Below, in pieces: positions 58,431-64,000 of a DNA stretch of 64,000 nt (the first letter of the stretch is position 1; every line of letters starts with the position of its first letter). Position numbers and translations under genes: made by a program. Source of the stretch: Sapria himalayana (Eukaryota; Streptophyta; Magnoliopsida; Malpighiales; Rafflesiaceae); assembly GCA_029783825.1 (NCBI GenBank), contig JAREIK010003426.1, forward strand, positions 1 through 64,000. The letters are read 5' to 3'. The notes below the pieces were generated by a model that was not told where the DNA came from, did no database searches, and was given only the letters and a program-made list of their open reading frames with translations.

Positions 58431-58904
58431 ATTTTGTCGCTAAATCTATCACTAAATCCATCATTATATTCCGGATGTAATTAGCTAGAAAAGTTCCATT
58501 GCTAAATCCATCGCTATATTCTAATTTTTAATAGCTAGGGAAATTTCATCGCTAAATCCGTCGCTATTTTCTAGATTAAATTAGCTATGGAAATCTGTCG
58601 CTAAATTAGTCATAATATTTCGGATGAAATTAGCTAGGGAAATTCTGTCGCTATATTCTGGATGTAATTAGCTAGGGAATTCCATCGCTAAATCAGTTAC
58701 TAAATCCGTCGCTAAATTTCCTGCTTTCTTTGTGCGAAATTTAAGTCGCTATTCCATCTCTAATCCGTCGCTAATCCATTGCAAAATTTTATTTCAATGT
58801 AAAATCAGAAATCCCTTGCTATTCCCTAGCTAATCCCTCATAGTTTAGCTAGGGATTGATCCCTGACTAAATTTTCCTAGCTAAATGAACATTTTCTTGT
58901 CGTC
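58430..58904 (-). repeat. E5 subterminal tandem repeats and 5' tip
   Basis: Six or so diverged copies of a 55-65 bp unit with the pattern TTAGCTAGGGAAATT, TCGCTAAATCCGTCGCTA and TATTCTGGATGTAA (58470-58730), then GCTATTCCCTAGCTAATCC and TTAGCTAGGGATTG up to the tip. It is the densest set of putative transposase-binding repeats in the window. Confidence 0.8.
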
Positions 58905-59445
58905 ATATTTCTGTCATTCTCTCTATTTGATTGTATTTCTATCAATCTATTTGTGTGTCGATGTTTCTGTTTATCTGTCTGTCTCTCTATCTATTTATCT
59001 ATCTTTGTATCTATATATCTATCTATCTGCCTATTTGTCTATTTTTAGTCTATCTTTCTTAAGTCTATCTAATTATCTATCTAAATCTCTATCTATCTAT
59101 CTATCAACCTATATATCTATCTATCTATCTATTTCTCTATCAGTCAATTTGTCTACCTATCAATATTTCTATATATCTATCTATCTATCATTTTATATGT
59201 CTATTTATCTTTTAATATGTCTATCTATCTATTTATTTATCTATCTATTTATCTATCTAGCAGTCTAATTGACTATCTATTTATATGTCAATATGTCTCT
59301 CAATCTAGATGTCTTTTTGTCTCTCTATCTATAGGTCTATATGTCTATCAATCTATTTGTATATCTATATATCTATTTATCTATATGTATAACTATCTAT
59401 TTGTCTATATGTATATCTTTCTATCTTTCTATCAATTTGTGAAAT
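58905..59445. repeat. TATC array 7
   Basis: Imperfect TATC repeats directly at the E5 tip, more diverged near the tip. Opposite in orientation to arrays 5 and 6. It ends in an A-rich run (59450-59480) before retrotransposon DNA. Confidence 0.95.
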
Positions 59446-60322
59446 CTAGAAAAAAAAAGAAAAATAAATAAATAAATAATATGTTTTTTTCTAGAAAATG
59501 GGCAAAATGATAACTTTATAATAAGGAAAAATAAGCAAACAATTTTAGAATCCTAATAATAAAATAGATTTCGCCATTGAATTCGTCTTGGGAAATATAG
59601 CTATGGTGAAAAATTTCATTAAATTATAAAGAAGTCAAGATTTAATTATTTTTTTAATTTTATTTTATTATAATAATAATGAAGAGATAAAGAAAAAAAA
59701 GACCATGTCACTGCACGAGTGGCATGGCTACCCTCATGCACAACCCTTGTGTCAAGAAAAAAAAGCAAAAAAAATAAGTTTTTTATATTATTTTAATACT
59801 ATAGTAATAGTTATAATAAAATAGATGGGAATCAGAAATATGGGGAGACGAGAAAAAAATAACATCAGTGTGAAATACAACACAGAGAAAAAAATGATTC
59901 ATTAATTTTCTTTTGGTAATTTATGATTATTCCTAAGTCGGGATAGAATAGTCCAAGAACAAAGTTGCTCTATGCGACGAAGCTTCAAATTAATATCAAA
60001 TTTCTAAAGTTTCTATGAAATATTCCAAAAGGTAGTGGATTTCTCCTATTAGAATTTCTTTCTATTTAAGTGCCATAAATGATCATGATTTATATTTAAA
60101 TTCAAAATATTTATAAATTTAATTATGAATGGTCAATGGGTGAACATTTTTGTATTTTATTTAGTAAAATATATTGTAGTGTGAATTGTATTTGGATAGT
60201 TATAAATATGTTTGGAACATGGTTTAATCATAAATGATATATTTGCATTTCATATACACGGGAACATCCCAAATAAATGGGTGGATGCATGGTATACAAA
60301 TATAAAGATATAATAGATATTA

Positions 60323-60464
60323 ATTATGCAAACTAAAATTGGGACAATGTCTAAACTAAGTTACATGATAATTTTCAGAGAATGTCTAAAATTATTATGC
60401 GAACTCGAAGTGGGACAACGTCCACACTGAGTTATATGATATTCTTTGGAGAATGTCTAATACA
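60323..60464 (+). repeat. 71-bp tandem repeat in the LTR
   Basis: Two copies, 60323-60393 and 60394-60464, each starting ATTATGC and containing GGGACAA(T/C)GTC and AGAATGTCTAA. A third, weaker copy may follow to about 60515. Such repeats are common in the U3 part of LTRs, where they may act on transcription; that role is inferred. Confidence 0.7.
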
Positions 60465-60680
60465 TATAATAGAATATCAAATGAAACAATATTTTTTCAG
60501 AAGATTGTCTAATATAGTTTATAAGCTACATTTGAAAAAAATTGTATATTATATGTTTTTATTGTACTAAGCAAATAAAAAGAAAATATGTAAGCTACAT
60601 TTAAAAAAAAATTATTTTATAACATATTTTGTTTTGTGATGGAATAAATTAGACCCCTTGTGGATTGGGGTGTCACAACA

Positions 60681-60692
60681 TGGTATCAGAGG
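60681..60692 (+). other. Primer-binding site for initiator tRNA-Met
   Basis: TGGTATCAGAGG differs by one base from TGGTATCAGAGC, the usual complement of the plant initiator tRNA-Met 3' end. It directly follows the LTR edge, as expected. Confidence 0.85.
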
Positions 60693-61189
60693 TTAGATAT
60701 ATTATTACCTAAAGCTCAATATTGGTATAAATTTTATAATGTGGTAGAAACGTTTAGATATATAAATATCTAATACTCTAAAAAAATTAATATGCAGGTA
60801 TTACCTTGGTGTCAAGTTCTAGGTATAAAATTTCATAGAAGGGATCACAACGCAAAGTGGTTTTTTTATTATTTATACATTGGTGTGTGGCATGTTGAGT
60901 ATTTTAGATTGTATTGATTATATGTATTGTGGAAAATGGAAAAAAAGGAAGGAACACTAGGGTAAAGAAACATAACCTTAGTAGTTCAGAAAATAAAAAG
61001 ATATTTTTAAAATGAAAAGTCTATTATTAGTTGGCATGTGCACTAATAATAGAACATGAATATAATTTTTAAATTATTATTTGACTTATGTAGGCGGCAA
61101 GTAAAGAATGAGAATACAAAGGACGTCCATGAAATGATGATCAATCACCACCCATCTTTGACCAACCGACTTTCATAGAGGCTGTGGGT

Positions 61190-62585
61190 GTCACAGTTGC
61201 CACTATTCCACAGACTAGTGTGGCAGGAGGAAAAGAAGGGTCAAGTAATCTGTAAAGGTTCAATGAATAGTATGCTCTAATATTTATTGGAGGAGGGGAC
61301 CCAATGGTAGAAGATCATTGGTTTTGACAAGTTGAAAAAATCTTGGAAGCTATGGAGATCACTTCCAATGCAACAAAGACCCGGCTAGCAGCTTTCCAAC
61401 TATAGGGTGATCTAGAGGTGTCAAACGGGCCGGGCCGGCCCGGCCCGGCACGAGGCACGGCACGGTTCGGCCGTGCCTGGGCCGGCACGGCACGATAAAA
61501 AAACGTGCCCGGGCCCGTGCCGGGCCCGGCCGAACAAACCACGTGCCGGGCCGTGCCCGGCACGAGCCGTGCCGTGCCTGGCCCGGCACGTCTCGTGCCT
61601 TGACACGGCACGTCGGCCCACGTGCCTGAGTCGTGACTCGTGAGTCGCGACTCACGAGTCACGAGTCACGAGTCACGAGTCACGGTCACGACTCACTGAG
61701 TCGTGACTCGTGACCCAACCGGGCCCCGCCCCCGGTAAAAAGACCGCGGGTCGGGTCCAAACAGACCCGACCCGCCCCGCCCCGCCTGCCCTGCCTTGCC
61801 GTGCGCCCGTGCCCGAGCGGGCCGGCACGGCACGGCACGGCCTTGCCGTGCCCACGGGCCGTGCCGTGCCCGAATTTTAAAAACCGTGCCGTGCCGGGCA
61901 CGGCACGGTACAGTGACCGTGCCGTGCCCTGCACGGCACGGCAGCACGGCTGGGCACGTGAAAAACGGGCCGTGCCGTGCTGGGCCGGCCCGTTTGACAC
62001 CTCTAGGGTGATCTCAAATTTGGTGGGATTGGATCAAGGTCTCGAAGAATATATAGTCAAAGACATGAGAAGAATTTCAAGAACTATTCATGGAGAAATA
62101 TTTTTCAACTTCAATTAGACATGCTAAGGTCCTTTAATTCTTTGAACTTATACAAAAAAAATATTACAGTGGTTGACTACATAGCTAAATTCACCAAGTT
62201 GGCATATTTTGGGGATTATTATGGGGACACTAATGAGGCTAAGGTTCATAAATTTGAAGATGGATTGAAATTGTCCATCCAAGGCAAGGATATGAAATTT
62301 CTTATCCAAGATATGAATTCAATGGTTAAGACAACTTTAGTCATCGAGCGAGAGGTTGCGGACGCGTGAAATATTTGGGAGATGAGTGGGAGTGCAAGTG
62401 GAAAGAGAAAAGTGTGTTATTATTTTTCTAGAAAGTGGTAGAGACCTTTTATTTCACGAGGATTTCAGAGACAATATTGCAGTTATCAAGGCCAAGGCCA
62501 AACTAGGAGTTCTAGCCAAATTGAATATAGAATTTGTTTTTAGTACCATTAGCCTAAACATTGAAAATGAGAGTGCCTATTGAAG
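61190..62585 (+). pseudogene. Ty3/gypsy gag pseudogene, interrupted by a hAT-type insertion
   Basis: The first part reads FIGGGDPMVEDHWF and VEKILEAMEITSNA-like text (61290-61390). The second, after the insertion, reads LNLYKKNITVVDYIAKFTKL, VHKFEDGLKLSIQGK and TTLVIEREVADA (62130-62365). These match the capsid part of plant gypsy gag proteins. The nucleocapsid with its CCHC knuckle would follow near 62700 but is not clear. Removing the insertion and one target copy would restore a continuous alignment, though stops remain, so the gene was probably already decaying. Confidence 0.82.
61413..62005. mobile_element. GC-rich non-autonomous hAT-type element with 8-bp target duplication
   Basis: A 593-bp insertion with terminal inverted repeats starting TAGAGGTGTCAAACGGGCC on both ends and an exact 8-bp duplication, GGGTGATC, at 61405-61412 and 62006-62013. 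The body is extremely rich in the words CGGCACGG, GGGCC and GTGCCGTGCC, and in the middle (61630-61710) has ACTCACGAGTCACGAGTCAC repeats and their inverse. Frames of 60-105 codons on both strands reflect the composition and are not genes. It is the most intact transposon in the window. Confidence 0.93.
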
Positions 62586-62599
62586 ATAGGATCCTAATA

Positions 62600-62930
62600 T
62601 TATGAGATATCACAGTCCTAGACATCAATGAAAAATATGTAGACATAGTTTATTCCTCATTTCTCTAGTAAGGGTCAAGGGAATCAGGTGTAATCTTGAG
62701 GTATTCTACAAATAACTCCTTCACAAGCATACCAGAGAGGAGATGGCCCATAGGCTGGGACATTGAGGACCCAAGAGCATGTCTATTTTAATACACCACA
62801 GTTGGAGAGGATATATTAGTTTGTAATACAATGTACTTTTTTGTTTTTTCATTTATGAGCAAAAGTTTTATTTGATTCTAGTGCATCACATTAATTTATT
62901 TATACATCATGTTTGAAATAATTGGAATTA
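62600..62930. other. Gypsy gag-pol junction region, decayed
   Basis: Lies between the capsid part and the protease. No clear CCHC knuckle is readable. No other feature is seen. Confidence 0.4.
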
Positions 62931-63230
62931 AATGTTAAAAACTTGGATGAGCCATTGCATGCGACTTCTTCATTGGAGACTAAGGTGAAAATTAGTCAGA
63001 TATATCAAGATTGTGAGTTAGAAATCTCAGGGATTCTGCTCATGATAGACCTTAGGGTCATGAACATATTAGATTTCAATATAATTCTTGACATAGACTA
63101 GTTGACAACACATTTAGTCATTTTTGATTGTGATCATAGAAAAATTATTTTCTACTCACTAGAGGATGCATGTATTATTTTTCAAGGATATAACCATTAT
63201 TTTGTACCCAAGACTATATGATTATAAATA
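62930..63230 (+). pseudogene. Ty3/gypsy protease region pseudogene
   Basis: Reads CELEISGILLMIDL, then FNIILDID-stop-L and VIFDCDHRKIIF, matching the end of the retropepsin domain, in which family members have a DVILGMDWL-like motif. The N-terminal part with the catalytic DSG/DTG loop seems to be near 62870 (FDSSASH-like text). Several stops. Confidence 0.65.
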
Positions 63231-63289
63231 ACATGGATAACCGATGGGTTGGCTGGCATGTATCACCCTAGAAGAATAGGGGACACTGA

Positions 63290-64000
63290 ATATGGATCTA
63301 TCTCAGATAGTTTGTGAATATGTGGATATTTTCCAAATAAACTAACAGGATTACCCCAACACAAAAATGTAGACTTTTGTATTTAGTTACACCCTTGTAC
63401 ATCATCCATTTATATGAGTCCACATAGGATGAAACTTATTGAATTACAATAATTTAAGGTCTAGATACAAGATTTTTTGGACAGGATTTTTTTAAACCCA
63501 GTACTTCACCTTGGGAAGCTCCATTTCTATATGCAATGAAGGATAAGACTCTTTAACTGTGCATTGACTATAGACAGGAATTGAGTTACAATAAAAAATC
63601 ATTATCTAATACCAAGAATTGATGATTTGTATGACCAATTAAAAGGGGCACGGGTCTTTTCCAAAATAGATCATATCAAATATCACTAGTTTAGAGTTAG
63701 AAGGCTAGCATTCCTAAGATAGTATTTATAAAAGGAAGTATGAGCATTTTGAGTTTACAATAATACCTTTCGGATTATCAAATATGCTAGGAGTATTCAT
63801 GGATCACATGAATAGAATATTTCAGCCATATTTAGATTAATTTATTATAATTTTTGTCGATGACATTTTGATCTATTCTTAATCCAAATGAGAGCAAGAA
63901 ATCATTTACAAGTTGTTCTCAAAATTTTGAGAGAACATAAGTTGTATGCTAAATTTAGTAAATATGATTTTTAATAGATACAAGTAAAATTTTTGGGAAA
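63290..64000 (+). pseudogene. Ty3/gypsy reverse transcriptase pseudogene, cut by the window end
   Basis: Landmarks in order are SQIVCEYVDIFQ (63300), LTVH-stop-L-like for the CIDYREL motif (63555), [14 protein letters not shown] for the PRIDDLFDQL motif (63615), SFPK-type text for FSKIDL (63655), FEFTIIPFGLSN (63745) and the active-site box FVDDILIYS (63855-63880), then EHKLYAKFSKYDF (63935). The catalytic aspartates of the VDD box are still encoded, but stops and frameshifts elsewhere exclude activity. RNase H and integrase would lie outside the window. Confidence 0.85.

Larger units (their letters stand above)
50001..58904 (-). mobile_element. CACTA element E5 (minus orientation)
   Basis: The right end is 5'-type with tip GACGACAAGAAAATG (minus strand, decayed CACTACAAGAAAATG) at 58904 and dense subterminal motifs. 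Inside are the 5' AT-rich region, a repeat shared with E3, a gypsy scrap, long AT-rich palindromic repeats with an ARF retrocopy, and PP5 exons. I could not find a 3'-type tip; the left limit is set only by the triplet island and may be wrong. Confidence 0.65.
59460..64000 (+). mobile_element. Degenerate Ty3/gypsy LTR retrotransposon (runs off the window)
   Basis: A 5' LTR ends in TGTCACAACA at 60680 and is followed at once by a primer-binding site. Gag, protease and reverse transcriptase remains follow in gypsy order. The start of the LTR could not be fixed and may lie anywhere in about 59480-60250. A GC-rich insertion splits gag. Stops are frequent in all parts, so the copy is dead. Bases 60700-61180 are the untranslated leader. 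Confidence 0.82.

Noticed and set aside
61315..62118. Overlapping GC-rich frames on both strands
   Set aside because: They lie within or run into the hAT-type insertion and result from its CGGCACGG-type repeats.

Overview
The window looks like nuclear DNA of a flowering plant, and I see no complete functional gene in it. The evidence is very AT-rich repeat DNA, CACTA (En/Spm) DNA transposons with plant-type CACTACAAGAAAA tips, plant hAT elements, a Ty3/gypsy retrotransposon primed from initiator tRNA-Met, and broken pieces of recognisable plant genes: an EDR2-like START/DUF1336 protein, an LRR receptor kinase, the ARM-repeat protein ARIA, protein phosphatase 5 and an ARF GTPase. The species cannot be told from the sequence. 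I found no tRNA, rRNA or CRISPR array.

Layout. 1-2401: right part of CACTA element E1 (minus orientation, 5' end on the right). 2402-7190: degenerate GATA array 1. 7191-18554: E2, the one CACTA element with its own, now decayed, transposase genes (tnp2 and Transposase_24), missing its 3' tip. 18555-19903: TATC array 2. 19904-28948: E3, a CACTA element with two 3'-type ends facing each other, carrying EDR2-like exons and a receptor-kinase exon. 28949-29468: GATA array 3. 29469-31515: hAT element cut off inside its transposase. 31516-32310: GATA array 4. 32311-42754: E4, a minus-strand CACTA element lacking its 3' tip, carrying ARIA exons and smaller insertions. 42755-46793 and 46961-48334: GATA arrays 5 and 6, separated by a 167-bp CACTA tip fragment. 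48340-50000: palindromic and GC-rich triplet-repeat island. 50000-58904: E5, a minus-strand CACTA element with PP5 exons, an ARF retrocopy with a 17-bp target duplication, and a gypsy scrap. 58905-59445: TATC array 7. 59460-64000: degenerate Ty3/gypsy element with a 593-bp GC-rich hAT-type insertion in gag, running off the window.

Two patterns tie the window together. First, every CACTA end that can be seen, and three truncation points (E2 right, E4 left, hAT right), sit against a GATA/TATC tetranucleotide array. Second, the non-autonomous CACTA elements share a plan: 5' subterminal repeats, a conserved leader or AT-rich palindromic repeats, a cargo of host exons with intron borders mostly antisense to the window, then the remains of the transposase 3' end. 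Long YLSI-repeat open frames in the arrays come from the 12-base reading period of TATC and are not treated as genes. Homologies are recognised by eye from conserved motifs; no database search was run.
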